Positions 17,547 through 26,382 of a DNA stretch of 64,000 nucleotides are shown piece by piece (positions within the stretch are counted from its first letter, which is position 1; the number at the start of each line of letters is the position of its first letter). The translations under genes were made by a program, and so were the position numbers. The stretch is from Fodinibacter sp963707895 (GTDB taxonomy: Bacteria; Actinomycetota; Actinomycetes; Actinomycetales; Dermatophilaceae). The DNA lies in NCBI GenBank assembly GCA_963707895.1, contig CAVPRS010000011.1, positions 434,001-498,000 of the forward strand. Reading direction: 5' to 3'. The notes under the pieces are model-generated. The model worked only from the letters and a program-made list of their open reading frames with translations. It was not told the origin of the DNA and did no database searches.

Positions 17547-18446
17547 ATGGGCAACGCGCAGCACCCGCCTGACGCGGGTCCGGGAGCCGCCCCGGACGGT
17601 GCCACGGCAACCGGCTCGGCCGCGACCACCCTGGCCCGTGCGGGTGGCAGCCCGCCGACCGGCTCCGGCGCGCTCACCCGGGTCAGGTCGGCGCTCGCGG
17701 GTGTCCGTTCCCGGCGCGTGCTCGGCTGGGTGCTGCTCGTGGCCTGGGCCGCCTGGCTCGTCGCGGTGTGGGTGACCCAGCCCCGGCTCGTGCCGCAGGA
17801 CTTCGCCGCCGACGAGCTCGCACAGGGCAACGTCACCGGCTACTCGCTGGTGACCGTCGACGAGGACGGCGGACGAGGAGGCTTCTCCGGCCCCTATCGC
17901 CTCGACGTCGCGACGGTGTCGGAGGAGGACCTCGCCGATTCGCTCGACGGCACCTACGGCGGGAAGCCGGTGAGCCTGGCGTACTGGGTCGACGGCCCGG
18001 TCGCCCGGCTGCGGGTGGTGGATCCCAACGGCCTGTCGTCGGAGGTTCCTGCCGCGCTCGTTCAGCAGCTCACCGCGGCCGGTGTGCCGCAGGTCGCGCC
18101 GAGCGAGCTGTGGTTCCCCCCGTCCGGGCGCGTGAACAACCTCGGGGTGCTGCTGACGGTGGTCTGCACCCTGGTCGTGATCCTCGGGCCGCGGCCGCGG
18201 CGAGGCACCCGCTGGTTCTGGTTCTGGCTGGTCGGAGGCCCGATGTCGGTCGGCATCGCCATCTTCGCCGTGGCCGAGCTGGTGCGCCCGCGGTACGAGC
18301 CCGAGGGCACCGTGCACCCGCGGGGTGTCGCGGGTCGGTGGAGCGGCCTGGCCGGCTTCGCCCTGGGTGTCGTCCTCGCGTTGGCAGGTTCTGCGGTCCT
18401 CATCCTGCTCACGGACCTGTCGCCGATCTGGTTCCTGCGCAGCTGA
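17547..18446 (+). CDS. membrane protein of unknown function with four predicted helices
   Basis: 299 residues from ATG 17547. A disordered Ala/Gly/Pro-rich N-terminus (~50 residues) precedes a helix (VLGWVLLVAWAAWLVAVWV), an extracytoplasmic domain of about 125 residues, then three helices (LGVLLTVVCTLVVILG, GGPMSVGIAIFAVAEL, GFALGVVLALAGSAVLILL). I do not recognise the family. A leucine-poor soluble domain between helices 1 and 2 suggests an envelope role. It is divergent from tRNA-Ser and convergent with the next gene. Confidence 0.75.
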   Translation: MGNAQHPPDAGPGAAPDGATATGSAATTLARAGGSPPTGSGALTRVRSALAGVRSRRVLGWVLLVAWAAWLVAVWVTQPRLVPQDFAADELAQGNVTGYSLVTVDEDGGRGGFSGPYRLDVATVSEEDLADSLDGTYGGKPVSLAYWVDGPVARLRVVDPNGLSSEVPAALVQQLTAAGVPQVAPSELWFPPSGRVNNLGVLLTVVCTLVVILGPRPRRGTRWFWFWLVGGPMSVGIAIFAVAELVRPRYEPEGTVHPRGVAGRWSGLAGFALGVVLALAGSAVLILLTDLSPIWFLRS

Positions 18447-18460
18447 ACTGCCACGTGCGA

Positions 18461-18495
18461 ACGCCGCCCACCCCGGCACTCGGGGCGAGCGGCGT
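18461..18495 (+). terminator. bidirectional terminator hairpin
   Basis: ACGCCGC (18461-18467) pairs with GCGGCGT (18489-18495), and an inner CCCCG/CGGGG stem lies within, in the 61-base gap between convergent genes. Confidence 0.65.
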
Positions 18496-18507
18496 CCGTC
18501 ATCCGGG

Positions 18508-19608
18508 CTAGTGGTGCACGTGTCCGTTCGTGATCTGCACGACTGTCCCGGGCGCCGGCGGATCCTCGTTGCCGAGGGTCCCTGCCCACAGCGACCCGTC
18601 GCTGCCGGTCTCGACCGCGACCACGCCGGGCAGCATGACGTAGGGCGAGACCGAGCCGTGCTTGACGACCGAGACCTGACCGGCGAACAGCTCGGCCACG
18701 TAGATCTCGCCGTGCGACCCGAGCGCCAGGTTGGTCGCCCCGAGGAAGCCGCCAGCGATCTTGGTCGCCGCACCGCTGCGCGGGTCGACCTTCCACAGCG
18801 CGCCGCGGGCGCCGAGCACGGGCGACTCGGGGCCGCCGGGCAACGTCGTCACGTAGAGGTAGCCGTCGCGGCCGACCTCGACGTCGGTCGGTACCGGCTC
18901 GAAGGCGTAGGTCACTCCCACGACGCAGTCGGGGAAGCCGAGCGCGCCGGCCATCGCCGCGGTGATCGTGGTCGGCTGGGGCGGCAGGACGGCGAGGGTG
19001 CTGATGCTCCCGTCGTTGCGCACCTTCAGCAGGGCGTTGGCGCCGGCGTCGGCGACCACCCAGGATCGGCCCCAGCTGGCCACCGAGTAGGCGTGCGAGT
19101 CGATCGCGCCGGTGTAGTCGTAGGGGAACTGCGCGGCCGTGAACGCGTCGATGACGCACTGGCTCGGGTTGTCGACGCCGTAGTGGTTGGCCGCGTCGGG
19201 GTTGTTGGCCTGTTCGTAGGCGAGCGTGTCGGCGAACACCCTCGAGCCCCGCGGACCCCAGACGTGCAGCCCGCTGGCCGTGTTCTCGAAGGTGTCCTCG
19301 TTGGTGACCGTCGTCGTGAAGGCCAGCCGCCGACCGTCCGAGGACCTCGCGATGCCGGAGGCACCCGGCTGGTCGGTGGCGATCGGCGAGATGCCACCGC
19401 TGCGGGTGAGCTTGCCGACGAGGTTGAGGCCGCCGTCGGCGACGTAGACCGAGTGACCGCTGACCGAGAGGTTGAACGGTGCGGCGAGCTGGTCGGAGCG
19501 AACGACCGGTTTCGGCGTGCGGCCGCCGTGGGCCGACGCGGTGGATGGGACGAGGAGCGCCGCCGCCGCGAGCGCGGCGCCGACGGTCGTGAGTCTCGAG
19601 ATGCGCAT
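18508..19608 (-). CDS. secreted ScyD/ScyE-family beta-propeller protein
   Basis: 366 residues from ATG 19608 (MRISRLTTVGAALAAAALL). A Sec signal peptide ends near STASAHG. The mature protein has repeated blade motifs with Gly-Asp and Val-Asp turns (FNLSVSGHSVYVADGGLN, SWVVADAGANALLKV, GHLYVTT-like GYLYVTTLPGG, LALGSHGEIYVAELF), matching the ScyD/ScyE family, named after scytonemin genes but widespread in actinobacteria as secreted proteins of unknown function. No scytonemin genes are present, so the name describes fold only. ATG 19608 is followed closely by the signal; a longer frame upstream has no support. Confidence 0.8.
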   Translation of the reverse strand: MRISRLTTVGAALAAAALLVPSTASAHGGRTPKPVVRSDQLAAPFNLSVSGHSVYVADGGLNLVGKLTRSGGISPIATDQPGASGIARSSDGRRLAFTTTVTNEDTFENTASGLHVWGPRGSRVFADTLAYEQANNPDAANHYGVDNPSQCVIDAFTAAQFPYDYTGAIDSHAYSVASWGRSWVVADAGANALLKVRNDGSISTLAVLPPQPTTITAAMAGALGFPDCVVGVTYAFEPVPTDVEVGRDGYLYVTTLPGGPESPVLGARGALWKVDPRSGAATKIAGGFLGATNLALGSHGEIYVAELFAGQVSVVKHGSVSPYVMLPGVVAVETGSDGSLWAGTLGNEDPPAPGTVVQITNGHVHH

Positions 19609-19835
19609 GCTGGTTCTTCTCCCCTGCACGTGCCCGGGGGACCCGGGCACACCCGGATGGAGCCGCGCCCGCGGCTCCCCGGGGGCGGGCGTTGTGACCT
19701 GAGTCACGGTGAGACAACGGGCCACATTCTGGCGAAGCGCGGTGCATCCGGTCAACGGTCGGGCGCGGGGCGCCCGGTCGCCGTCCGCGGCATCCGATTT
19801 CCCGGGATGCCGCCTGCCCGCCTAGGATCGTGCTC

Positions 19836-19924
19836 GGCACCCCGCGTGGTGGTACCCCGCTGAACTCCCCCAGGGCAGGAATGCAGCAAGGGCAGGTGGG
19901 CTCTTCCAGGTACGCGGGGTGTCC
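19836..19924 (+). ncRNA. ffs: signal recognition particle RNA, small bacterial type
   Basis: The conserved domain IV core is present: CCCAGGGCAGGAATGCAG followed by CAAGGGCAGG with the GNRA-type loop region, and the ends pair (GCACCCCGCG near 19837 with CGCGGGGTG at 19913-19921). A -10-like TAGGAT at 19823-19828 fits a start near 19836. The RNA forms the SRP with Ffh and targets membrane proteins. In actinobacteria it often lies near dnaX and recR; here dnaX starts 3.2 kb downstream. Confidence 0.93.
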
Positions 19925-19983
19925 TCGTACCCCGACGCGGACGGGCCGCGGTCGGGCGTCCGAGGCGGTCCGCCGAGGAACGG

Positions 19984-20811
19984 TCAGCGCGAGGCGCTGA
20001 CGCTCTCCTCCGCCGCCGGCTCGCAGGCCCCGCCGCAGCCGCCGGAACCGCAGGCGTGGCCGGCATCCTCGGTGGTGACGTCTGTCTCCGCCGCGGCGCC
20101 GCCGCCTGAGCCGCAGGCCCCGCCGCAGCAGCCGCCACCGCACCCGCCGCCGGCGGCGACCGGCTCGGGCTCGGTGCCCTGCAGGTCCCAGACCTGGCGG
20201 ATGGCGTTGAGCATCACCTCGACCGGCTGGGCGCCGCTGACGCCGTACTTCTGGTCGAGCACGAAGGTGGGCACCGAGGTGATGCCGATCTGCGAGGCGA
20301 GCGCGAGGTCGGTGCGCACGTCGATGCCGTGGTCGTCGCCGGCGAGCAGGTCGCGCACCACGGCCTCGTCGAGGCCCGCCTCGACGCCGAGGCGCACGAG
20401 GGTCTCGGGGTCGCCGATCGACTCGCCCTCGGTGTACCAGGCGCGCATGACCCGCTCGGTGACCTCGTCCTCGCGGCCGAGCGCGCGGGCGAGGTGGATC
20501 AGGCGGTGGGCGTCGTAGGAGTTGCCGCCACGCAGCGTCTGCCACTGGAAGTCGAGCCCGGCAGCCGCGGCGTCGGCCGCCATCCGCTCGTGCTGGGCGA
20601 CCATCTGCTCGCGCGGGACGCCGTACTTCTCGGCGACCCGGTCGACCGCCGGGGTGTCGTCGACGGCGGGAGCGTTGCGGTCGAGCTGGAAGCTGTGCCA
20701 GACGACTCCCACCTCGTCGCCGTGCTCGAACTGCTCGAGGGCGAGCTCGAGGTGCCGCCGGCCGAGGTGGCAGAACGGGCAGAGGATGTCGGACCAGACG
20801 TCGATGCGCAC
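19984..20811 (-). CDS. FrnE-like DsbA-family oxidoreductase with a Cys/Gly-rich C-terminal tail
   Basis: 275 residues. The thioredoxin active site is CPFC at residues 11-14 (VWSDILCPFCHLGRRHLE) and the cis-Pro loop is ITSVPTFVLDQKYGVSGAQ. The helical insertion (VPREQMVAQHERMAADAAAAG) is typical of FrnE. No signal peptide, so it acts in the cytoplasm. After about residue 215 a low-complexity tail follows with two Cys/Gly clusters (GGGCGGGCCGGACGSGGG and HACGSGGCGGAC), nine cysteines in all, which is unusual for the family and may bind metal or supply thiols. Confidence 0.88.
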   Translation of the reverse strand: MRIDVWSDILCPFCHLGRRHLELALEQFEHGDEVGVVWHSFQLDRNAPAVDDTPAVDRVAEKYGVPREQMVAQHERMAADAAAAGLDFQWQTLRGGNSYDAHRLIHLARALGREDEVTERVMRAWYTEGESIGDPETLVRLGVEAGLDEAVVRDLLAGDDHGIDVRTDLALASQIGITSVPTFVLDQKYGVSGAQPVEVMLNAIRQVWDLQGTEPEPVAAGGGCGGGCCGGACGSGGGAAAETDVTTEDAGHACGSGGCGGACEPAAEESVSASR

Positions 20812-20889
20812 CTGATGAGGGTAAGCCGCTCACCCCGTCGTGGCCGAACTGCGGTCCGCGTTTCGGCCGGTGGCGCCTGGCGGCCGAGG

Positions 20890-22332
20890 TCAGACCCGGT
20901 GCTCGTTCGCGGCCGACCGCAGCGTGCTGCGACCCCACCACCAGCACACGGCCACCGCGAACGCGAGCCACAGACCCGACGGGCCGACGACGCCGAGGTG
21001 CGCTGCGCGAGCGGTCAGCAGACCACCGATGACCGCGCAGAGCAGCAGCGACCGGGCGAACCAGAGCGTCATCAGGAGCGGCCCGACGTCCGGGATGAAG
21101 GCGAGGAACGGGGGGCGCCCCCGGAACGCCGCCACCCACTGGGCCGCGAGCACGAACGCCCCGACACCGAGCACCCACGACAGCAGGCTCGCGACACCGG
21201 TGCCGGTGCCGGGCACCAGCGCGTGCACCACGAGGGCCAGGGGCAGCGCGACGAGGACGAAGAGGGCTGCCGGGAGCACGGTGTGGGCGCCGGCCTCGGT
21301 CTCCAGTGCCAGACCGCTGAGCCGGGGGGTGCCGAGCGTGTCGCCGAGCAGCCGCAGCCCCTCGGCCCACACCCCCACACCGAGGTAGACAGCCGCCACC
21401 GCCACGACGGCCAGGGCCACCGGAACCTCCGGGTCGCACAGCGCCCAGGCGACTCCGGCGGCGCCGGGAGCGGCGAGCAGGACGCCGGAGAGCAGCAGGC
21501 CCGGTTGGCGGCGCAGGCCCAGGCGGTCGCGGGCGACGACGGTGAGCAGGCGGCCGTGCGAGCGCAGCCGCAGCCCGCGTCCGCGGTGCACCGGCGTAGC
21601 GGCCTCGAGCCGGGCAGCTCTCAGGTCACCCGCGAGCACCGCGCCGCCGAGCCGGGTCGACCGGATGCTCTGGGCGCGCAGCGTGGTGAGCCCGAGGCGG
21701 CGCAGCGCGGCCGACGGGCCGAGCAGGCGGATCCCGCGACCGCGACCCCCGCCGTGGGTGCTCGGCAGAGCGTCGGCTCCGGAGGCGCCGGCGCCCACCT
21801 GGCCGGCGAGCCAGGCAGCGGCGACGACCACCCCCAGCCCGAGTCCGACGAGGAGTGCGACGACAAGCGACACCGGCCCGGTCGTGCCCGACGCCCACAG
21901 CCCACCCCCGATGACCCCGGCGAGGACCGTCGCGCCGGCGACGAGCAGGGTGGCCGAGACGAGCCACCACTCGCGCAGGGTGGCCGCCCGGTCGAGCGGG
22001 CCGGCGACGACGTGGTCGACCCACGGCAGCGGTGGCACCACGGGTCCGCGGCGACGGCCGAGACCGTGCACGAGCGCGGTGAGCGCCACGGCCAGCAGGA
22101 CGGCCACCACCGCGGCTCCCGGCCCGAGCAGCCGGTCGTGCAGCCACGCGGGGTCGCTCGTGATGAACAGGGCGCGCGCCACGGTGAAGCCGTAGGTGAA
22201 CGCCAGCAACCCCAGGAGGTAGACGGCGTAGAGCACCCGCTGCACCGCGCCGGTGCCGTGCTCGCCGTGGAGCACGTGCGTGACGTCCTGGAGGCGCGCC
22301 CTGTCCTCGGCGCGCTGCTCGGCCGAGGTCAT
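20890..22332 (-). CDS. integral membrane protein, probable permease of an ABC transporter
   Basis: 480 residues from ATG 22332, which overlaps the stop of the upstream ATPase (ATGA). About 11 hydrophobic helices, with a long cytoplasmic basic segment (residues ~190-260, LRRLGLTTLRAQSIRSTRL) between two helix groups. I do not recognise a named permease family, but translational coupling to the single-domain ATPase shows they form one complex. An exporter for an unknown substrate is the most likely role. Confidence 0.75.
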   Translation of the reverse strand: MTSAEQRAEDRARLQDVTHVLHGEHGTGAVQRVLYAVYLLGLLAFTYGFTVARALFITSDPAWLHDRLLGPGAAVVAVLLAVALTALVHGLGRRRGPVVPPLPWVDHVVAGPLDRAATLREWWLVSATLLVAGATVLAGVIGGGLWASGTTGPVSLVVALLVGLGLGVVVAAAWLAGQVGAGASGADALPSTHGGGRGRGIRLLGPSAALRRLGLTTLRAQSIRSTRLGGAVLAGDLRAARLEAATPVHRGRGLRLRSHGRLLTVVARDRLGLRRQPGLLLSGVLLAAPGAAGVAWALCDPEVPVALAVVAVAAVYLGVGVWAEGLRLLGDTLGTPRLSGLALETEAGAHTVLPAALFVLVALPLALVVHALVPGTGTGVASLLSWVLGVGAFVLAAQWVAAFRGRPPFLAFIPDVGPLLMTLWFARSLLLCAVIGGLLTARAAHLGVVGPSGLWLAFAVAVCWWWGRSTLRSAANEHRV

Positions 22333-22988
22333 GACGGGCCGCCGACGTCGACCACCTGGTCGGCGACGGACGCCGTGAGCACCGGGTCGTGGCAGGCCAT
22401 CAGCACCGTCGTACCGCCGTCGCACCGGGCCCGCACCAGCTCGCCGACCATGACGCGTCGCTCGGTGTCGAGCCTCTGCTCCGGCTCGTCGAGGATCAGC
22501 AGCCGCGCGGGCCGGAACCAGGTGAGCGCCAGCCGGAAGAGCTGTCCCTGCCCCGACGACAGCTCGTGGGGGAAGCGCTCGCCCATCGCGCCGAGGCCGA
22601 AGGTGTCGAGCTCGTCCTGCACCCGCTGCGCGCAGCTGCGAGCCTCTCGGCCCCAGGTCGCGTCGACGAGCGTGAGGTGGTCGGCCAGGGTGAGGTCGCG
22701 GTAGGCCGCCGGGGGCCCGATCAGCGCCGCCACGTTCTCGCGGGTGGAGCGGCGCCGCTCGTCGGCCGGGTCGCCGTCGATCGTCACGGTGCCCGCGGTC
22801 GGGGCGAGCAGCCCGGCGGCGAGGCGCAGGAGGGTGGTCTTGCCCGACCCGTTGGGGCCGCGCACGACGACGCACGACCCCGGCTCGGCGACCAGGTCGG
22901 TGGGGGGCAGCAGGGTGGCCACGTCGAGCACCTTGGTGACCTCGTCGGCCACGACCCGGCATCCGTCGGCGGCGGGTCCTGCGGTCAT
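22329..22988 (-). CDS. ABC transporter ATP-binding protein
   Basis: 219 residues from ATG 22988, chosen over GTG 22997 because GGAGGT sits seven bases before it. Walker A is GPNGSGKTT, Q-loop AALIGPPAAYRDLTLADHL, signature LSSGQGQLFRLAL (a variant with Ser-Gly-Gln), Walker B LLILDEPEQRLD with an Asp/Glu pair, and His-loop ACHD. Short CcmA-like ATPase type. It works with the membrane protein encoded by the overlapping next gene. Confidence 0.88.
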   Translation of the reverse strand: MTAGPAADGCRVVADEVTKVLDVATLLPPTDLVAEPGSCVVVRGPNGSGKTTLLRLAAGLLAPTAGTVTIDGDPADERRRSTRENVAALIGPPAAYRDLTLADHLTLVDATWGREARSCAQRVQDELDTFGLGAMGERFPHELSSGQGQLFRLALTWFRPARLLILDEPEQRLDTERRVMVGELVRARCDGGTTVLMACHDPVLTASVADQVVDVGGPS

Positions 22989-23146
22989 CCTGGCCACCTC
23001 CGCGTCGCCCTGTACCGGTCGTCGTGACCCTAGCGCGGCGACCCGGGCGCACCCGGGCCGGCCGGCTCGGCGTCACGGGTGGGACGTCGTCCACGGTGGG
23101 GTGCGCGGCGTGCCCGGTGTCCGGCATCGCGACTACTGTTCGGACC

Positions 23147-25387
23147 GTGAGCACCGCCCTGTACCGCCGCTACCGACCCGAGACGTTCACCGACGTCATC
23201 GGGCAGGAGCACGTGACCGAGCCGCTCATGCAGGCGCTGCGCACCGGGCGGGTCAACCACGCCTACCTGTTCAGCGGCCCGCGCGGCTGTGGCAAGACGA
23301 CCAGCGCGCGCATCCTGGCCCGCTGCCTCAACTGCGAGCAGGGCCCCACCCCCGAGCCGTGCGGTGAGTGCGACTCGTGCGTGGCGCTGGCCCGCGGTGG
23401 GTCGGGCACGGTCGACGTCATCGAGATCGACGCCGCGAGCCACGGAGGTGTCGACGACGCCCGCGACCTGCGCGAGCGCGCGTCCTACGGGCCGGCCCAG
23501 AGCCGCTACAAGATCTACATCATCGACGAGGCGCACATGGTGACGCCGCAGGGCTTCAACGCGCTGCTCAAGATCGTCGAGGAGCCGCCCGAGCACGTGA
23601 AGTTCGTGTTCGCGACCACCGAGCCCGAGAAGGTCATCGGCACCATCCGCTCGCGCACCCACCACTACCCCTTCCGCCTCGTGCCGCCCGCCCGGCTGCA
23701 GGCCTACATGGAGGAGCTCTGCGTCAAGGAGGGCGTGGCCGTCGCGCCCGGGGTGCTGTCGTTCGTCGTGCGTGCCGGCGGCGGCTCGGTGCGCGACTCG
23801 CTGTCGGTGCTCGACCAGCTCATCGCGGGGTCGGGGCCCGACGGGCTCACCTACGAGTCGGCGGCAGCGCTGCTCGGGTTCACCGACGGCGAGCTGCTCG
23901 ACGCCGCCATCGACGCCTTCGCCGCGGGTGACGCCGCCGCGGTGTTCCGCGTCATCGACAAGGTCGTCGAGACCGGGCTCGACCCCCGTCGGTTCGTCGA
24001 GGACCTCCTCGAGCGGCTGCGCGACCTCATCGTCGTCGCGGCGGTCACCGACGGCGCCGGCTCGGTCCTGCGCCACGTGCCCGAGGACCAGCTCGAGCGG
24101 ATGCGGCGCCAGGCCGCCGCGTTCGGCCCGGGAGCGCTGTCGCGTGCCGCCGACGTCGTCAACGCCGGGCTCACCGAGATGACCGGCGCCACCGCACCGC
24201 GCCTGCAGCTCGAGCTGATCGCCGCGCGCATCCTGCTGCCCGGAGCCGCCGGTGAGGCCGGGTATGCCGCGCGACTCGACCGGCTCGAGCGTCGCCTCGA
24301 CGTCGGGGGCGTGCCGACCGCGGCGGTGTCGTATGCCGCGCCGTCGCCTCCCGCTGCCGCCGCCGCTGCACCTGTCGCTCCTGCCGCGCCTGTGGCGGCC
24401 GTCCCGGCAGCCGCCGCCGAGATGCCGGCGCCTCCCGCCCCGGCAGTTCCCGAAGCCGTCGTCGCTCCCGCGTCCCCCGAGCCCGAGCCCGCCGATGGTG
24501 TGCCGGAGCCCGACGACGACGGTGCCCTGCCCGCGGTGGCGACGGCACCGGCATCCGACCGACCGGCCGCCACGGTGCAGACCGCGGCGCCCGTGCCTGC
24601 CGCCGCCGCGCCCGTCGTGCCGCCGGCGCCGGCCGCCGTCGCCCACCCGAAGGGGCCCGGTGGGCTCGACACCGACGCGCTGCGTCGCTCCTGGCCCGAC
24701 GTGCTCGAGTGGCTGAGCCGCAACAAGCGGGTCACCTGGACGTTCGTGTCGCAGAACGCCCAGGTGCTCGACTACGACGGCCAGCGGGTGCTGCTCGGCA
24801 TCTCCACGGTCGGCCTCGCCGACACCTTCCGCCGCGGCGCCCACGCCGACTACGTGCGCCAGGCGCTCATCGACGTGCTCGGGGTCGACGCCCGCGTCGA
24901 CGGTGTGCCTTCCGACGACACCGGCACCAGCGCGCACCCGGCCTCCCCGCAGGCGGGCCCCGCGGGTGGCCCGCCCCAGGGCGACGGCGGGACCGGCCCG
25001 GCGGCAGGGCTCGCGTCCCCGTTCGCCGACCCCACGGCATCCGACGCGGTTGCTCACCAGGGCGGCGAACCGACGCGCTCGGGTGCGCAGGCCGGGGACG
25101 GAGGCGAGCGCGGCGTGCGCGGCGCCGGCGCCGGCAGCGCGCCGCAGTCGGCGAGCTGGTCCGACGCCCCGCCCCCGCCCGACACCGCGCCCTCGTGGGC
25201 GAGCCCGCTCGAGCTGGCCAAGGCGACGGTCGCCGTCGAGACCGAGGCGGCTGCCGCGCCCGAGCGGGTCGTCGACGACACCGCGATCAGCGACGACGAC
25301 GAGTCGATCGACGACCTCACCGACGTCGGTGTGCCCGTGGTCGAGCGGATCCTCGGGGGCACCGTCATCGCGGAGGACTCCCGGTGA
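23147..25387 (+). CDS. dnaX: DNA polymerase III subunits gamma and tau
   Basis: 746 residues from GTG 23147. The clamp-loader AAA+ module has Walker A GPRGCGKT (44-51), a four-Cys zinc module (CLNC at 60-63, then CGECDSC), Walker B IYIIDEAHM, sensor 1 FVFATTEPEKV and the GGGSVRDSLSVLDQL segment. After residue ~375 comes a long Ala/Pro-rich linker, then a tau-like C-terminal domain around LRRSWPDVLEWLSRNKRVTWTF (the DnaE/DnaB-binding region). A further acidic, disordered tail follows. It loads the sliding clamp. The stop overlaps the next start (GTGA). Confidence 0.96.
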   Translation: MSTALYRRYRPETFTDVIGQEHVTEPLMQALRTGRVNHAYLFSGPRGCGKTTSARILARCLNCEQGPTPEPCGECDSCVALARGGSGTVDVIEIDAASHGGVDDARDLRERASYGPAQSRYKIYIIDEAHMVTPQGFNALLKIVEEPPEHVKFVFATTEPEKVIGTIRSRTHHYPFRLVPPARLQAYMEELCVKEGVAVAPGVLSFVVRAGGGSVRDSLSVLDQLIAGSGPDGLTYESAAALLGFTDGELLDAAIDAFAAGDAAAVFRVIDKVVETGLDPRRFVEDLLERLRDLIVVAAVTDGAGSVLRHVPEDQLERMRRQAAAFGPGALSRAADVVNAGLTEMTGATAPRLQLELIAARILLPGAAGEAGYAARLDRLERRLDVGGVPTAAVSYAAPSPPAAAAAAPVAPAAPVAAVPAAAAEMPAPPAPAVPEAVVAPASPEPEPADGVPEPDDDGALPAVATAPASDRPAATVQTAAPVPAAAAPVVPPAPAAVAHPKGPGGLDTDALRRSWPDVLEWLSRNKRVTWTFVSQNAQVLDYDGQRVLLGISTVGLADTFRRGAHADYVRQALIDVLGVDARVDGVPSDDTGTSAHPASPQAGPAGGPPQGDGGTGPAAGLASPFADPTASDAVAHQGGEPTRSGAQAGDGGERGVRGAGAGSAPQSASWSDAPPPPDTAPSWASPLELAKATVAVETEAAAAPERVVDDTAISDDDESIDDLTDVGVPVVERILGGTVIAEDSR

Positions 25388-26079
25388 GCGCACGCTCCTA
25401 CAAGATCAGCCACGGAGTGGTCGCCCCGTTGTCGAAGGCGCTCTGGCGGCCGACCATCACCGGCCTCGACAACGTCCCGCCCACCGGTGGCGTGCTGATC
25501 GCGAGCAACCACCTGTCGTTCATCGACTCGTTCGCGATCCCGATCGCCGCCCCGCGGCCGGTTGCCTTCCTCGCGAAGGCCGACTACTTCACCGGCACGG
25601 GGGTGAGCGGAGCGATCCGGCGAGCCTTCTTCGCCAACTCCAACGCGATCCCCGTCAACCGGCACTCCTCGCGTGCGGCCCAGGAGTCGCTCGACGCCGC
25701 CCTCCTCGTGCTGCAGGAGGGCGGCGGGTTCGGCATCTACCCCGAGGGCACCCGCTCGCGCGACGGCCGCCTCTACAAGGGGCGCACCGGGGTGGCCTGG
25801 CTCGCCCTCACCGCCGGCGTGCCCGTCGTGCCCGTCGGCCTGGTCGGCACCGACCGGGTGCAGCCGGTCGGGGCGAGCTTCCCGCGGCTGGCGCGGGTAC
25901 GGGTCGCCTTCGGGCGGCCGATCTACCCCGCGTCCTTCGCCGACCTTCCCGCGGGGAAGGCGCGTCGCCTGCTCACCGACGAGGTCATGGACGCCATCGC
26001 CGCCCTGTCCGGCCAGGAGCGGGCCGACACCTACAACGAGCTGCCGCCCGGGTCGACCGGCGCGGCTGTCGGCATCTGA
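25384..26079 (+). CDS. 1-acyl-sn-glycerol-3-phosphate acyltransferase family protein
   Basis: 231 residues from GTG 25384, overlapping the dnaX stop by four bases. The acyltransferase block HX4D is NHLSFIDS, block II is IPVNRHSSRAAQESLDAAL, block III YPEGTRSRDGRLYKGRTG and block IV VPVVPVGLVGTD, so all catalytic elements are present. It transfers acyl chains to lysophosphatidate or a related lipid at the membrane. Location between dnaX and recR is common in actinobacteria. Confidence 0.92.
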   Translation: MSARSYKISHGVVAPLSKALWRPTITGLDNVPPTGGVLIASNHLSFIDSFAIPIAAPRPVAFLAKADYFTGTGVSGAIRRAFFANSNAIPVNRHSSRAAQESLDAALLVLQEGGGFGIYPEGTRSRDGRLYKGRTGVAWLALTAGVPVVPVGLVGTDRVQPVGASFPRLARVRVAFGRPIYPASFADLPAGKARRLLTDEVMDAIAALSGQERADTYNELPPGSTGAAVGI

Positions 26080-26090
26080 GAGGAGCGAGA

Positions 26091-26315
26091 ATGTCCACGA
26101 CACGACGGTTCGCGGCCACGGGCCTCACCTGCGGGCACTGCGCCAAGGCGGTCAGCGACGAGCTCAGGGCCCTCGACGGCGTGCTCGAGGCCGAGGTCGA
26201 GGTGGTCAACGGTGGTGCATCGGTCGTCACCGTCGTCGCCGAGCGTGACCTCACCGACGACGAGCTGGCCTCGGCCCTCGACGAGGCCGGCGACTACCGG
26301 CTCGTCCGCGCCTGA
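26091..26315 (+). CDS. heavy-metal-associated (HMA) domain protein, CopZ-like
   Basis: 74 residues from ATG 26091 with GAGAGGAG eight bases upstream. The metal site is GLTCGHC (CxxC type), the fold is a complete ferredoxin-like HMA domain (AVSDELRALDGVLEAEVEVV, DDELASALDEAGDYRLV). It is expected to bind Cu(I) or similar soft metal. No copper ATPase is next to it; it sits inside the dnaX-recR cluster. Confidence 0.88.
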   Translation: MSTTRRFAATGLTCGHCAKAVSDELRALDGVLEAEVEVVNGGASVVTVVAERDLTDDELASALDEAGDYRLVRA

Positions 26316-26382
26316 GCGACGACCCCGGCATCCGGGCGCGGCGCCGGACGACACCGTGGGCGCGAGGTCGTAGTCTCGACGT

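Noticed and set aside
18062..21439. 1,125-residue minus-strand frame
   Set aside because: Arg/Pro/Gly-rich low-complexity shadow crossing the SRP RNA and several well-supported genes.
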